A stretch of 64,000 nt of DNA from Acinetobacter ihumii (GCF_900625095.1 NZ_LR130760.1:1915455-1979454), one strand, 5' to 3'; counted from the stretch's first letter, positions 28,826-39,107 are shown. Notes: generated from the sequence alone by a model not told the origin. Made by a program: numbers and translations.

Positions 28826-30217
28826 ATGAATGCTGCGCCAACGCACCAAGGTTTACAGCCCGAATTTAGACTATTGGCATTTTTAGTTTCCATCGGCTTT
28901 TTTATGCAGGCACTGGATACCACCATCGTCAATACCGCAATTCCTTCCATGGCACTGCATTTAAATGAAAATCCATTGCGCATGCATGGTGTGGTCGTGG
29001 CTTATGTGCTCACAGTAGCTGCATGCATTCCACTGAGTGGCTGGCTGGCAGATCGCTTTGGCGTTAGAAATACCTATTTTGCCGCGATTATTATTTTTAC
29101 CCTCGCCTCCTTGGGTTGTGGGCTCTCGAACACGCTGAACCAGTTATTGTTTTTCCGAGTTATTCAAGGCATAGGCGGGGCATTATTGTTGCCTGTGGGG
29201 CGGCTTGCCATGCTAAAGCTGATTCCACGTTCGCAGTTTCTAGCGGCGATGAGCTTAATGAGTCTGGCAGGGTTAATTGGTCCTTTAATTGGACCGACAT
29301 TAGGAGGATGGCTGGTTGAAGTGGCCACTTGGCATTGGGTGTTTTTAATTAATATTCCTATGGGGTTATTAGGGATGTTAGTCACCTTTAAAGCCATGCC
29401 AAATGCAAAAGAAGCGACCGTCAAAACATTTGACTTCAGTGGATTTGTTTTATTGGTCATCGCCATGGTGGGGCTATCGTTAGGCATTGAACATCTGACC
29501 AATCGCGAATATTCGCAGTGGTTCAGCATTGGCTTACTCATGGCAGGGCTGGTTGCGGCGGCTGTCTACGCCTATCATGCGCATACCCATCAAAATGCTT
29601 TATTTCGCAGTCATCTATTTAAAAATAAAATTTATTCGATCGGGATTTTAGGCAATTTCTTTGCCCGTTTTGGCGGAAATGCCGTGCCCTTTATTTTACC
29701 CCTGATGTTGCAAGTAGCTTTTGGCTTTGAACCATTTTATACAGGTTTAATGATGATTCCATTGGTCTTGGGTTCATTATTTTCAAAACCGATAATCCGT
29801 CCAATGATTCAAAAATTTGGTTACCGCAATGTACTACTCACCAATACGATTTTAGTCGGTGCCTGCATTGCCAGCTTTGCCCTCACTACTGCTGAAACGC
29901 CAAATTGGATACGTGCCATTCATTTCTTTATTTTCGGTATTTTAAATTCCCTGCAATTTGTTTCCATGAATACTTTGACGCTGAAAGACTTATCACAGCA
30001 AGATGCCAGTAGTGGTAATAGTTTTTTATCGATGATCATGATGCTTTCCATGAGTATTGGCGTAGCATTGGCAGGAACACTGATTAATTATTTTACACAA
30101 CAGTTTGGGTCAGATCATTTAACCCGTGCCTTTCATGCAGCATTCATTTGTCTGGGTTGTATCAATATCATTACTGCATTGGTTTTTTCAAGAATTCCAC
30201 GCAATGTCGCAGCTTAA
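28826..30217 (+). CDS. DHA2-family MFS multidrug efflux transporter (MdtD-like)
   Basis: A 463-residue drug:proton antiporter of the EmrB/QacA branch. Helix 1 has the DHA2 motif LDTTIVNTAIPSM, motif A reads GWLADRFGVRNTYF, and motif C is the glycine-rich stretch AGLIGPLIGPTLGGWLVE. Length and these motifs resemble E. coli MdtD. There is no adjacent periplasmic adaptor gene, so it probably acts alone across the inner membrane. The substrate is unknown. It sits alone on the plus strand, 89 bases before the GH25 gene. Confidence 0.88.
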   Translation: MNAAPTHQGLQPEFRLLAFLVSIGFFMQALDTTIVNTAIPSMALHLNENPLRMHGVVVAYVLTVAACIPLSGWLADRFGVRNTYFAAIIIFTLASLGCGLSNTLNQLLFFRVIQGIGGALLLPVGRLAMLKLIPRSQFLAAMSLMSLAGLIGPLIGPTLGGWLVEVATWHWVFLINIPMGLLGMLVTFKAMPNAKEATVKTFDFSGFVLLVIAMVGLSLGIEHLTNREYSQWFSIGLLMAGLVAAAVYAYHAHTHQNALFRSHLFKNKIYSIGILGNFFARFGGNAVPFILPLMLQVAFGFEPFYTGLMMIPLVLGSLFSKPIIRPMIQKFGYRNVLLTNTILVGACIASFALTTAETPNWIRAIHFFIFGILNSLQFVSMNTLTLKDLSQQDASSGNSFLSMIMMLSMSIGVALAGTLINYFTQQFGSDHLTRAFHAAFICLGCINIITALVFSRIPRNVAA

Positions 30218-30306
30218 CATTGCCCGATCATATCCCACACTAAAAGCGTTGCATTTTCATCATAGTATGTGCTTATGGTTCACGTTATGATAAGCATTCA
30301 TCCGAC

Positions 30307-31074
30307 ATGCGAAAGATTATGGTCAAAATCAATCCTGCTAAATCCAAAGCATATATTCCGTATATTGGTGGGCTATTTGCCTTGCTGATGTTGCTATTGA
30401 TTTATTTTGGACTGTTTTTTCATCGTCAGGCCTCAGCACAAGATTATCCTGTACAAGGTTTCGATGTTTCACACCATCAAGGCGAGATTAACTGGTCTAA
30501 AATTTCTCCTGAAAAATTTCAGTTTGTTTATTTAAAGGCAACTGAAGGCGGTGATTTTAAAGACACCAAGTTCCAGCAAAATTGGTTAAAAGCACGTGAA
30601 AAAGGCTTTCATGTCGGCGCGTATCATTTCTATCGTTTATGCCGTGATGGTAAAACTCAAGCACAAAACTTTATTGAAAGTGTGCCTAAAAAGTCCGATG
30701 CACTGCCACCAGTCATTGATCTCGAATATGACAGTAACTGTATTAATACCTATACCAAAGAACAATTACTGCAAGAAATTCAGACCATGCATGATTTGCT
30801 GAAACAGCATTATGCCAAGCAACCGATTTTTTATGTCTCCAAGAATTTCTACAATATTGTATTGGTTGGGAGTTTTAAAGAGACGCCTTTGTGGATACGT
30901 GATTATGAGCAAAAGCCTCAGCTCCAAGATCAACGTGACTGGCTATTTTGGCAATATACCAATCAGGGTAAAATGGACGGTGTGCCCAAAGCAGTCGATT
31001 TAAATGTTTTTTCAGGCTCACAGCGTCAATGGCACCGTTTTATTGAACAAAATGCTGACACGGCAACCCCATGA
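30307..31074 (+). CDS. membrane-anchored GH25 lysozyme-type muramidase
   Basis: Predicted peptidoglycan N-acetylmuramidase. The 255-residue protein has a single N-terminal membrane anchor or uncleaved signal (about residues 17-38), then one GH25 barrel facing the periplasm. Catalytic-site acids are visible: Asp53 in [13 protein letters not shown], Glu80 in [10 protein letters not shown], and Asp138 and Glu140 in PPVIDLEYD. An ATG at 30319 is an alternative start. Its stop overlaps the dinB start by 4 bases (ATGA), so a cell-wall enzyme and an error-prone polymerase are co-translated, an unusual pairing. Confidence 0.88.
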   Translation: MRKIMVKINPAKSKAYIPYIGGLFALLMLLLIYFGLFFHRQASAQDYPVQGFDVSHHQGEINWSKISPEKFQFVYLKATEGGDFKDTKFQQNWLKAREKGFHVGAYHFYRLCRDGKTQAQNFIESVPKKSDALPPVIDLEYDSNCINTYTKEQLLQEIQTMHDLLKQHYAKQPIFYVSKNFYNIVLVGSFKETPLWIRDYEQKPQLQDQRDWLFWQYTNQGKMDGVPKAVDLNVFSGSQRQWHRFIEQNADTATP

Positions 31075-32132
31075 ATTTACGTAAAATCATTCACATTGAT
31101 ATGGATGCATTTTATGCTTCTGTTGAATTACGTGAACGACCTGAGCTGAAACATTTACCTGTAGTGGTGTCTTCACACCATCCACGTGCTGTCATTGCGG
31201 CAGCGTCTTATCCAGCGCGTGAATATGGTCTACGTTCTGCCATGTCGATGGGGCAGGCACGCAAACTTTGTCCAGAGGTGGTGGTCATCGAACCAAACTT
31301 TGAAAAATATCGTGCTGTTTCTGCGCAAATTCATCAAATTTTCCAGCAATATACGTCAATTATTGAACCTTTGTCGTTAGATGAAGCTTATCTGGATGTG
31401 ACTGAAAATTTGAAGCACTTACCGAGTGCGACCGATGTTGCGATTCAGATTCGTCAGGATATTTTTAAAGCAACTGGGCTAACGGCCTCCGCTGGCGTTG
31501 CGCCCAACAAATTTTTAGCCAAAATTGCGTCTGACTGGAATAAGCCCGATGGTTTGTGTGTGATCAAACCCAGTCAGGTACAAAGCTTTATACAGAATTT
31601 ACCACTCAAAAAAATTCCGGGGGTGGGTCGAGTCACTCAGGAAAAACTACAGCTACTTCAACTCGAAACATTGGGTGATTTACAGCAGATTGAAGAAAAC
31701 GTATTGATCCATCATTTTGGAAAATATGGCAAACAGCTGTTTCTCTATGCTCAAGGCATTGATCATCGTACGGTACAAGCCGAACGCGAACGTCAGCAAA
31801 TTTCCAAAGAAACTACCTTTGATGGTGATTTATATTTGAACGAATGTCTCGCCTATTGGCCACCTTTAGCAGAAAAGGTCTGGCATAATTTACAGTATAA
31901 ACAACTCACTGCACGTGGCGTGAGCATTAAACTTAAACTCAAAAATTTTCAAATTTATCAGCATAGTAAAAGTTTTAAACGTCCCATTCAGTCATTGACT
32001 GAGCTACTGGATATTTTACAAGTATTGCTCTATGAAATGCATTTGCCTGCCGAATTTCAATATCGTTTGATTGGCATGGGGGTCTATCAACTTGCACCTC
32101 AAGCCAGTGAACATCAACTCTCTCTATGGTGA
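31071..32132 (+). CDS. dinB: DNA polymerase IV (Y family)
   Basis: Low-fidelity translesion polymerase. The 353 residues show the catalytic carboxylates Asp10 in [11 protein letters not shown] and Asp104-Glu105 in [10 protein letters not shown]. Tyr15 occupies the steric-gate position, where E. coli has Phe13. The helix-hairpin-helix [14 protein letters not shown] is present, followed by the little-finger domain. The C-terminus (HQLSLW) is a plausible beta-clamp-binding peptide (Q-L-S-L-W). It is translationally coupled to the GH25 gene. No LexA-type box was recognised upstream; Acinetobacter lacks LexA. Confidence 0.95.
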   Translation: MNLRKIIHIDMDAFYASVELRERPELKHLPVVVSSHHPRAVIAAASYPAREYGLRSAMSMGQARKLCPEVVVIEPNFEKYRAVSAQIHQIFQQYTSIIEPLSLDEAYLDVTENLKHLPSATDVAIQIRQDIFKATGLTASAGVAPNKFLAKIASDWNKPDGLCVIKPSQVQSFIQNLPLKKIPGVGRVTQEKLQLLQLETLGDLQQIEENVLIHHFGKYGKQLFLYAQGIDHRTVQAERERQQISKETTFDGDLYLNECLAYWPPLAEKVWHNLQYKQLTARGVSIKLKLKNFQIYQHSKSFKRPIQSLTELLDILQVLLYEMHLPAEFQYRLIGMGVYQLAPQASEHQLSLW

Positions 32133-32349
32133 TCTGCCGTTTTTTTATACGAATGGCGAAAAAACCAAGCGTTTTACATTTCACTTCTGTTTTATTTTAG
32201 AGTAATCTAGCCACGCAAATGCATTTACCCATGTATCTGCGGTTATGCTAAAACCTTACCTCTATTTTTAGCATGCTGTCCTGTGGTGAGCGTGACGAAA
32301 AAATCCGAATATTACAGGGCAACACGTAGGCTCTATCTAGGTAACCCAT

Positions 32350-33156
32350 TTAAATACGACACTCATGCTTATCCATCTTAATTTCTGTTGCTAAAGTCTG
32401 ATCAGAAAAATAATATTTGAGCTTAATTGTGCCATCTTTCTCTAATAATTCTTTCATTTTATTTTCCTTACAAACATTCTTTATAATTTCTGGAACAATA
32501 TTAATTTCAATCATTTCAGATGGGAAATCATGAGGAGTAAAATGAATCAATCGAAAAACTATGGTTAATTCCTTATCTTTTGCTAGCATATCTTCTAAAA
32601 CAGTTTCTTGATCAACTTGTTTAGGCAAATTCTTCTTCATCATACTTACATTTAAAGCCAACTGTAGGGCTAAATCATCTTTGATTCCCTTTTTACATTG
32701 ATTTTCTGAAGGTATCGTCATATTTTCTTCAGTGATATAAAGTTTGTTATCTGCTTTTTTTGTGATGACCATATAATATTCATTATCAGTAAAGCAATTC
32801 CTCGTGCTATATTTTGAGGCAGTTAGCTTTGCTGTATTTTTATTTTTTTTGATTTTGATATTTGTGAAACTAATTTGAGAAGGAAGTCTCTTAATAATTT
32901 CAAGATTTTCCATGTTCAATTCTTTCAGCTTCTTTCCAGACATTGATGTTGTTCGCTCTATGCCATCAGATGTAATTTCCCTTGAATGAATTTTGGCATC
33001 GTCCGCATACATTTCTAAACCTTCAATATTTACTTGATTAGACAAATCCTCGTATTTTTTCAAAAACATCATATATTCTTGGTTTTCTGAACTAGATGCG
33101 TGAACTACTGCACTAACCATAAATAATATGAAAAAAATAAAAGTTTTTCTTTCCAA
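32350..33156 (-). CDS. uncharacterised exported protein, AT-rich
   Basis: I do not recognise this family. The product has an N-terminal signal sequence (FIFFILFMVSAVVHASS), giving a mature periplasmic protein of about 245 residues rich in Lys, Glu and Asn, with three or four cysteines (NCFTDNEYY, ENQCKKG, VCKENK, KHECRI) that could form disulfides. I place the start at TTG 33156, preceded by AAGGGA; a longer frame opens at TTG 33183 without a ribosome-binding site. Base composition is clearly more AT-rich than its neighbours, and it is flanked by gene-free DNA, which suggests accessory or acquired DNA. Confidence 0.65.
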   Translation of the reverse strand: MERKTFIFFILFMVSAVVHASSSENQEYMMFLKKYEDLSNQVNIEGLEMYADDAKIHSREITSDGIERTTSMSGKKLKELNMENLEIIKRLPSQISFTNIKIKKNKNTAKLTASKYSTRNCFTDNEYYMVITKKADNKLYITEENMTIPSENQCKKGIKDDLALQLALNVSMMKKNLPKQVDQETVLEDMLAKDKELTIVFRLIHFTPHDFPSEMIEINIVPEIIKNVCKENKMKELLEKDGTIKLKYYFSDQTLATEIKMDKHECRI

Positions 33157-33385
33157 AATTAATCCCTTAATTTTACTTTCCAATTAAAATAGCAAGCATA
33201 TTAAACTGGAAATTATTGCTTTTCAATTTGTAAATAGATTTCTTTCTGGTAATATCCTAATTAGAAATATTGTACTTTTAAACTTTTTTGCTGTACTGAG
33301 ATAATTTATATTCTGATTTTTCTTATAGTTGGTTACTTTTTCTTAATCCCTTAAAATTTCAATGAAAACTAATTGGATAGAAACT

Positions 33386-33739
33386 ATGCAAATTCAACGT
33401 TTACATATCACCAAACGTTTTTCTGAAATCGCCATTTCTGGTAACCTGGTGCATCTGGCGGGTCAACTTGCTGAAGATTTGACTTTAGATATTCAAGGTC
33501 AAACCCAACAAACCCTCGATTTGATTGATCGTTTTCTGGCAGATGCAGGTACAGATAAAAGTCATATTCTGTCTGTCATGATCTTTCTAAAAGACATCGA
33601 AAATGACTATGCAGGTATGAATGAAGTCTGGGATGCATGGTGTGCCAATATACAGGCACTGCCTCGTACCTGTGTTGAAGCTAAAATGTATCGTCCAGAT
33701 GTATTAGTCGAAATGACTGTTGTGGCAGTTAAACCTTAA
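33386..33739 (+). CDS. RidA/YjgF-family protein
   Basis: Small trimeric protein of the YjgF/YER057c/UK114 superfamily; members deaminate reactive enamine and imine intermediates or act as regulators. The 117-residue product from ATG 33386 (MQIQRLHITKRFSE) has the conserved GQLAED strand, MIFLKDIENDYAGMNEVWDAW, and RTCVEAKMYRPDVLVEM with the arginine of the active-site pocket. A start at 33362 is possible but lacks a ribosome-binding site. Its stop lies inside the 3' end of the convergent DUF2726 gene (11-base overlap). Confidence 0.88.
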   Translation: MQIQRLHITKRFSEIAISGNLVHLAGQLAEDLTLDIQGQTQQTLDLIDRFLADAGTDKSHILSVMIFLKDIENDYAGMNEVWDAWCANIQALPRTCVEAKMYRPDVLVEMTVVAVKP

Positions 33740-34256
33740 AATTAGTCACAGTATCCAGTTTTAAACCGCGTGTCTGTAAAGGCAATGCCTGAAATGACGA
33801 TGCAGGTACAGCTGCTGGCGTGTCATTGCCAAATTGCATTTGTAAATCTGCCAACTCAGGTACATAGTCATAGCGAAAGACACGATACCCTGCCAGCTCA
33901 AGTAACCGATCCTGATAATGATCCGCTTGAATACGTCTGGCATGGTTTAAGTCTGAAAAGCCAACAATGGCAAACACCTGATAGTTGTGATCCAATACCA
34001 CAAAATCTGCAACCATGGATTGATATTTGTGACGTGTCCTTGAATACTTGGTTGTTAGCAAGGCATCAAAAGAAACACGTGTTAATAGCGTAAACTGTGG
34101 AAAGGTCTGTTTTAAACGTGAAAAAAATAGCTGTTCTTGACCATTCATGACAGCACGACGTTTTAGAGCACTGTCAGAAAGTTGCTCACGTTTTAGACCT
34201 TTATAGGCCATCAGTGAAATCAGCAATAATATGCCAATTGCTAGAAAGTAATACAT
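33729..34256 (-). CDS. DUF2726 protein with N-terminal membrane anchor
   Basis: A 175-residue protein with one membrane helix at the very N-terminus (MYYFLAIGILLLISLMAY), then a DUF2726-type domain: LKRRAVMNGQEQLFFSRLKQ, an ADFVVLDHNY strand, and a conserved tyrosine and arginine near the end. DUF2726 is related to PD-(D/E)XK nuclease folds and topoisomerase-type zinc proteins, but the reaction here is unknown. The ATG at 34256 has AAGGA upstream; the ORF extension to 34295 is rejected. It overlaps the RidA stop tail to tail. Confidence 0.75.
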   Translation of the reverse strand: MYYFLAIGILLLISLMAYKGLKREQLSDSALKRRAVMNGQEQLFFSRLKQTFPQFTLLTRVSFDALLTTKYSRTRHKYQSMVADFVVLDHNYQVFAIVGFSDLNHARRIQADHYQDRLLELAGYRVFRYDYVPELADLQMQFGNDTPAAVPASSFQALPLQTRGLKLDTVTNFKV

Positions 34257-34642
34257 CTGAATCAATCCTTTAATATTTTTTATGTTCGGTTTCAAACCGA
34301 TTTGTTCTCATTCACCTGCTTATTTTTCATTTTGCAGGCTTTCATTCAATCTAAATTAAAAGTTTTTGTCCTTTCATCAAGTTAGACCAAAGCCTAGAAC
34401 ACCATTCCATGGTTAATGTCATGATAATTCATTGATCACAACATGCAAGTGCTACATATCGGATTGTGAGTGATTGATTGTGCAAAAATGCTTATGCAAG
34501 TTTATAAATTTCTTGTATTTTTATTTCATATTTAGCCATTCAACTAAATGCGTAATATTTTGTATATCTTCATTCAAATTTAGATGCGTTTCAGTTTTTA
34601 AAAATGATCTGGTTTTCAATCCATTTTTTCATTCATCCAAAT
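34257..34642. other. gene-free AT-rich spacer
   Basis: About 390 bases between the DUF2726 gene and the ygiQ terminator. I see no coding frame, repeat or RNA signature in it. It should contain the DUF2726 promoter near its left end. Confidence 0.6.
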
Positions 34643-34672
34643 AAAAAAAGCACCCCTTAATAAAGAAGTGCT
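34643..34672 (-). terminator. terminator of the YgiQ gene
   Basis: On the minus strand AGCACTTC and GGGGTGCT can pair around a TTTATTAA loop, followed by seven T. The stem is imperfect. Confidence 0.6.
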
Positions 34673-34693
34673 CTGATTTTTGAATTCTCTCAT

Positions 34694-37087
34694 TTAAGCA
34701 CGAGATCGATTTTTTGATTTACCTTTAGACTTGGTTGAATCAAATGGTTTCTTTTGACCTGTTTCACGCGGGGGCAATCCCGTATGCTGGGTCAAGATTT
34801 GACCTTTTTCTGGACGTTTCGGCTGATGATTTGACTGTTGATGCGATTGCACATGACGCTTAACGGAATCCCCTGCACTGCTCGAATTTTTCTTACGTGC
34901 AGATTTGTATTCCCCTTCAGCCGTACCTTGGGGCTGATAAGTAGGAATCAAATGCTGTTTAGAGTTACCAATCAAATCGGCACGTCCCATTTCCTTCAAG
35001 GCTTCACGTAATAAAGGCCAGTTATTGGGATCATGATAACGTAAGAACGCTTTATGTAAACGACGACGTTTTTCACCTTTGACGATATCCACATTTTCAG
35101 TGTAACGTGCCACTTTAGACAGTGGATTTTTGCCCGAATAATACATGGTGGTGGCAGTTGCCATTGGCGATGGATAAAAGGTTTGTACCTGATCGGCACG
35201 GAAACCGTTTTTCTTCAACCAAACGGCCAGATTCATCATATCATAATCCGTTGTACCCGGATGCGCCGCGATAAAATAAGGAATCAAATATTGTTCTTTA
35301 CCCACTTCCTTACTAAAACGCTCAAACATTTGTTTAAAACGATCATAAGTGCCTATTCCCGGCTTCATCATTTTAGAGAGCGGACCTTGCTCGGTATGTT
35401 CAGGTGCAATTTTTAAATAGCCGCCGACATGATGTTGTACCAATTCCTTAACATATTCAGGATTCAGTACTGCAAGGTCATAACGTAACCCAGACCCAAT
35501 CAAAATCTTTTTAACGCCTTTAATGGCACGCGCCTTACGGTAAAGCTGTACCAATGGTGTATGGTCAGTATGCAGATTTTGGCAAACACCCGGATAAACA
35601 CACGAAGGTTTACGACAGTTCTTTTCAATTTCTGGATCTTTACAAGCCAAGCGATACATATTGGCAGTTGGTCCACCCAAATCAGAAATAATGCCTGTAA
35701 ATTGTGGTGCAGTATCACGAATTTTTTCAATTTCTCGCAAAATTGAATCTTCTGAACGGTTTTGAATAATACGTCCTTCATGCTCAGTGATTGAACAGAA
35801 CGTACAACCACCAAAACAACCACGCATGATATTGACTGAAAACTTGATCATATCAAATGCAGGAAAACGGGCATCGCCATAAGCAGGATGCGGCAATCGT
35901 GCATAAGGCAGATCAAACACATAATCCATTTCTTCAGTGGTCAACGGAATTGGAGGTGGATTAATCCAGACATCACGCTCACCATGACGTTGCACCAATG
36001 CACGTGCATTACCCGGATTGGTTTCCAGATGCAAAATACGATTCGCATGCGCATACAACACCTGATCATTGACCACTTCTTCAAAAGACGGCAAACGAAT
36101 CACTGCTAATTCGCGCGGCGGTAATTTATGTTTAATCGCTTTTGATGGTGCAAGTTTGAGCTGCACAATCTGGGTGTTTTCATCCAGTTGATCACCTTCA
36201 CGTACAATCGGATTGGTGACGATTTCTTTTTGAAAATTTTGATATTGCGCTAAAGAATTACCTTTTTCTTTTTCAACTTCGCAACCATCAATATCCTCTG
36301 TCATGACATAAGGATTAATAATTGGATCGACACGGCCAATACTATCGACATCATTACTGGCGATTTCGACAAATTGTGCTTTAGAGGCTTTATTATGCTT
36401 ATTTACAATAAATGCCGTACCACGGACATCCGTGATCTCGTGTATTTTTTCGCCTTTGGCTAAACGATGCATGACTTCAATAATGGCGCGCTCACCGTTG
36501 CCATACATCAACAAATCCGCCTTGGAATCCATCAATACAGAGCGGCGGACCTTATCAGACCAATAATCATAGTGAGCAATACGACGTAGACTTGCTTCAA
36601 TTCCACCCAATAAGACAGGCACATCTGGAAATGCTTCACGACAACGCTGACAATACACGGTTGCAGCACGATCAGGACGTTTGTTGGCTTCATTATTTGG
36701 AGAATAAGCATCATCCGAACGAATTTTACGATCAGCCGTATAACGGTTGATCATCGAATCCATATTACCCGCGGTCACTCCCCAAGCAATGGTCGGTTTG
36801 CCCAATACCCGAAAACTGTCCACATTGGTCCAATCAGGCTGTGCAATAATTCCAACGCGATAGCCTTGTGCTTCGAGTACACGACCGATAATCCCTGAAA
36901 CAAAGGACGGGTGATCAATATAGGCGTCACCACAGACCAAAATAAAGTCACACGCATCCCAACCGAGCTGATCCATTTCTTCACGTGACATCGGCAAAAA
37001 TGGCGCAGGTTCAAAACACGACGCCCAATATTTGTCGTAATCAAACAACGCTTTTGGCGCAGTCTGCATGGTATAAGCGGTAGACAT
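34694..37087 (-). CDS. YgiQ-family radical SAM protein
   Basis: A 797-residue radical SAM protein of the UPF0313/YgiQ family, function unknown. The 4Fe-4S cysteines are in [19 protein letters not shown] (C-x3-C-x2-C) near residue 400. A B12-binding-like N-terminal domain precedes it, with the family motif [15 protein letters not shown] near the start. The last 80 residues are a basic, low-complexity tail, common in this family. I chose the ATG at 37087 because it places [16 protein letters not shown] at the same distance from the start as in E. coli YgiQ. Confidence 0.92.
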   Translation of the reverse strand: MSTAYTMQTAPKALFDYDKYWASCFEPAPFLPMSREEMDQLGWDACDFILVCGDAYIDHPSFVSGIIGRVLEAQGYRVGIIAQPDWTNVDSFRVLGKPTIAWGVTAGNMDSMINRYTADRKIRSDDAYSPNNEANKRPDRAATVYCQRCREAFPDVPVLLGGIEASLRRIAHYDYWSDKVRRSVLMDSKADLLMYGNGERAIIEVMHRLAKGEKIHEITDVRGTAFIVNKHNKASKAQFVEIASNDVDSIGRVDPIINPYVMTEDIDGCEVEKEKGNSLAQYQNFQKEIVTNPIVREGDQLDENTQIVQLKLAPSKAIKHKLPPRELAVIRLPSFEEVVNDQVLYAHANRILHLETNPGNARALVQRHGERDVWINPPPIPLTTEEMDYVFDLPYARLPHPAYGDARFPAFDMIKFSVNIMRGCFGGCTFCSITEHEGRIIQNRSEDSILREIEKIRDTAPQFTGIISDLGGPTANMYRLACKDPEIEKNCRKPSCVYPGVCQNLHTDHTPLVQLYRKARAIKGVKKILIGSGLRYDLAVLNPEYVKELVQHHVGGYLKIAPEHTEQGPLSKMMKPGIGTYDRFKQMFERFSKEVGKEQYLIPYFIAAHPGTTDYDMMNLAVWLKKNGFRADQVQTFYPSPMATATTMYYSGKNPLSKVARYTENVDIVKGEKRRRLHKAFLRYHDPNNWPLLREALKEMGRADLIGNSKQHLIPTYQPQGTAEGEYKSARKKNSSSAGDSVKRHVQSHQQSNHQPKRPEKGQILTQHTGLPPRETGQKKPFDSTKSKGKSKNRSRA

Positions 37088-37278
37088 AGCTTGCGATTCT
37101 CGGCTTGCTGAAATGGAGGGTGACATCAAAGATGAAAGCCGATCATTTTAACATGAATTTCATTCACTTTTCAGAATTATAAGAATCGAAGAAACAAGGA
37201 GATAACAATTAATTTGATTATTTTTTAAACTAAAAAGTAAATCAGCATCCATTTATACCCAATGTTCTTTTCAGCACA

Positions 37279-37884
37279 TTAAACTGATGCACACTGCTCA
37301 AGTTTTAATAATTCGTGCTCAATACGAAAAATGAGGTGTTGTTTAACCAGATGGTGAATACGCTGTTTTGGGTAACAACGACTTAATTCGATATGTCCCA
37401 CTTGTGCACTTTGATCAAAAATAATATTTTCAATCAATTGATCATGATGTGAAGCTTGAATGAAATTATCTTGATAACAGCGATCTGAGCCAAGCGTATC
37501 ACTCAATGAAAAGAAATTTAAACTTTTTCGCACATTCTCAGGAATCTGACGTGGATTGTATCGCCATTGTTTGGGTAATAAACGCCCTTTACCGCCTGCT
37601 GCTATCGTGAGTAATAAATCAACAGGATGTCTTACATGCTCAAGTGCTTGAGCGACTTTAACTGCTTGAAATCCACCTTGGCTATATCCAAGTAAAACCA
37701 ACTTTTGATTTTGAGTTTGATTCAAACAAATTTGTTTCGCGATTTGTTCAGCTGACTGTAAATGCCCCAACAGTTGTACATCTGGATAACCTAATTCCGC
37801 TAGATAATGTAGCCAATGACGTTGCATATGTTCACGCGCCATCAATCCATGAAACAACATAATCTTTAAATTCTGTTTGGACAT
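37279..37884 (-). CDS. alpha/beta-hydrolase-fold protein
   Basis: A 201-residue cytosolic protein with a serine-hydrolase nucleophile elbow LLGYSQGGFQAV, the G-x-S-x-G motif, near residue 85, preceded by an FHGLMA oxyanion strand. Late HIELSRCYP could supply the catalytic histidine. It resembles small lipase or carboxylesterase-type folds but I cannot name a family. ATG 37884 is preferred over a TTG five codons upstream. It stands alone on the minus strand. Confidence 0.72.
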   Translation of the reverse strand: MSKQNLKIMLFHGLMAREHMQRHWLHYLAELGYPDVQLLGHLQSAEQIAKQICLNQTQNQKLVLLGYSQGGFQAVKVAQALEHVRHPVDLLLTIAAGGKGRLLPKQWRYNPRQIPENVRKSLNFFSLSDTLGSDRCYQDNFIQASHHDQLIENIIFDQSAQVGHIELSRCYPKQRIHHLVKQHLIFRIEHELLKLEQCASV

Positions 37885-37899
37885 TTTGCTTTGAATCAA

Positions 37900-38160
37900 T
37901 CCTATAAAACAGTAAACAACTTAATGTATTTAAAGCTGATTCACTATGCCCCAAATGACCAGCACCATCAGCTAAAATGACAATCATCATTAGCTAATAA
38001 AAGATCGGATTTAAAAAAATCACTTAGGTGATATTAGAACAAGTTGAAGATTTATCAATAGTTGGGTCGATGCCAATCAGACCGATGACTAAAGCTATAG
38101 TACGCTCCAAGCGACGGCCAAAATGGTCATTTGGCATTGATGAGACTTTTTTTATCGACA
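37900..38160. other. spacer between hydrolase gene and rrn remnant
   Basis: About 260 bases with no coding frame and no transfer RNA. It lies downstream of the 5S terminator, so it is probably normal rrn-distal flank. Confidence 0.5.
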
Positions 38161-38196
38161 AAAAAAAAGCACCCCAACATTTGAGTTGAGGTGCTT
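38161..38196 (-). terminator. rrn operon terminator
   Basis: The minus strand reads AAGCACCTCAACTC, a short loop, and GTTGGGGTGCTT followed by eight T. This is a strong factor-independent terminator directly after the 5S gene. Confidence 0.9.
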
Positions 38197-38207
38197 AGTA
38201 TTTAAAA

Positions 38208-38322
38208 GCTGGCGATGACTTACTCTCACATGGCCAATGCCACACTACCATCAGCGCGAAGAGGTTTCACTTCTGAGTTCGGGAAGGGATCAGGTGGTTC
38301 ACTCTTGCTATTGTCGCCAGCA
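38208..38322 (-). rRNA. rrf: 5S ribosomal RNA, orphan copy
   Basis: The minus strand from 38322 reads TGCTGGCGACAATAGC..., contains the universal CCGAACTCAGAAGTGAAAC stretch and ends ATCGCCAGCT, pairing with its 5' end. The 115-base length is complete. Its own terminator follows. There is no 23S, 16S or transfer-RNA sequence upstream: the base next to the 5S 5' end already belongs to a protein gene. A complete gene without the rest of its operon points to a rearrangement or an assembly join. Confidence 0.93.
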
Positions 38323-39057
38323 AACTTAATTGGTGATGATGCTGGCTTCTTAAACTTTGCCAAAATCAAAGGTTCTCACACCGCCATGAAATCAGGTATG
38401 TTGTGTGGTGAAGCTGTATTTGAAGCGATTGCTCGTGGTGTAGAAAAAGGGGGCGATCTTGCTATTGCCCGTGTGCTGGAAGGCGAAGATTTCTTTGATA
38501 AAGAACTGACCGCCTACACGCAAAAGTTTGACAATAGCTGGTTGAAAGAAGAGTTACATCGTAGTCGTAACTTTGGCCCTGCAATGCATAAGTTTGGTTT
38601 ATGGATTGGTGGTGCATTTAACTTTCTGGATCAAAATATCTTTAAAGTGCCTTTCACGTTGCATGACTTACAGCCAGATTACAGTGCGCTGAAAACACAA
38701 GATAAAGCAACCTTTAAGCCAACTTATCCAAAACCAGATGGCAAGTTAACTTTTGACCGTTTGTCTTCGGTGTTTGTCTCCAATACAGTGCATGAAGAAA
38801 ATCAGCCATCGCATTTGAAATTGACCGATGCAAGCATTCCAGTCAATGTGAATTTGCCAAAATGGGATGAACCTGCACAGCGTTATTGTCCAGCGGGTGT
38901 GTATGAGATTGTGGATGAAGGTGAAGGCAACAAACGCTTCCAGATCAATGCAGCCAACTGTGTCCACTGTAAAACCTGTGATATTAAAGATCCATCACAG
39001 AATATTACGTGGGTGACGCCTGAAGGTGGTGGTGGTCCGAATTACCCTAATATGTAA
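38321..39057 (+). pseudogene. 5'-truncated electron transfer flavoprotein-ubiquinone oxidoreductase
   Basis: The frame from 38324 encodes the C-terminal ~244 residues of ETF-QO (family about 560-570), starting inside ANLIGDDAGFLNF. The FAD-binding N-terminal half, with its GxGxxG motif, is missing. The retained part has the KIKGSHTAMKSGML segment and all four cysteines of the 4Fe-4S cluster (CPAGVYE, then C-x2-C-x2-C in NCVHCKTCDI), followed by the normal C-terminus. Translation through the 5S antisense would give an artificial N-terminus. I call it a remnant, probably with an intact copy elsewhere. Confidence 0.85.
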
Positions 39058-39107
39058 TATTCGTCTTTGCGAAGCGGTCATCGTTTCTGATCGTTGCGTA
39101 AAGATTT

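Noticed and set aside
38215..38320. Translation of the ETF-QO frame from an ATG inside the 5S gene
   Set aside because: The frame runs antisense to a complete 5S rRNA gene and has no promoter or ribosome-binding site, so the N-terminal 35 residues are an artefact of the join.
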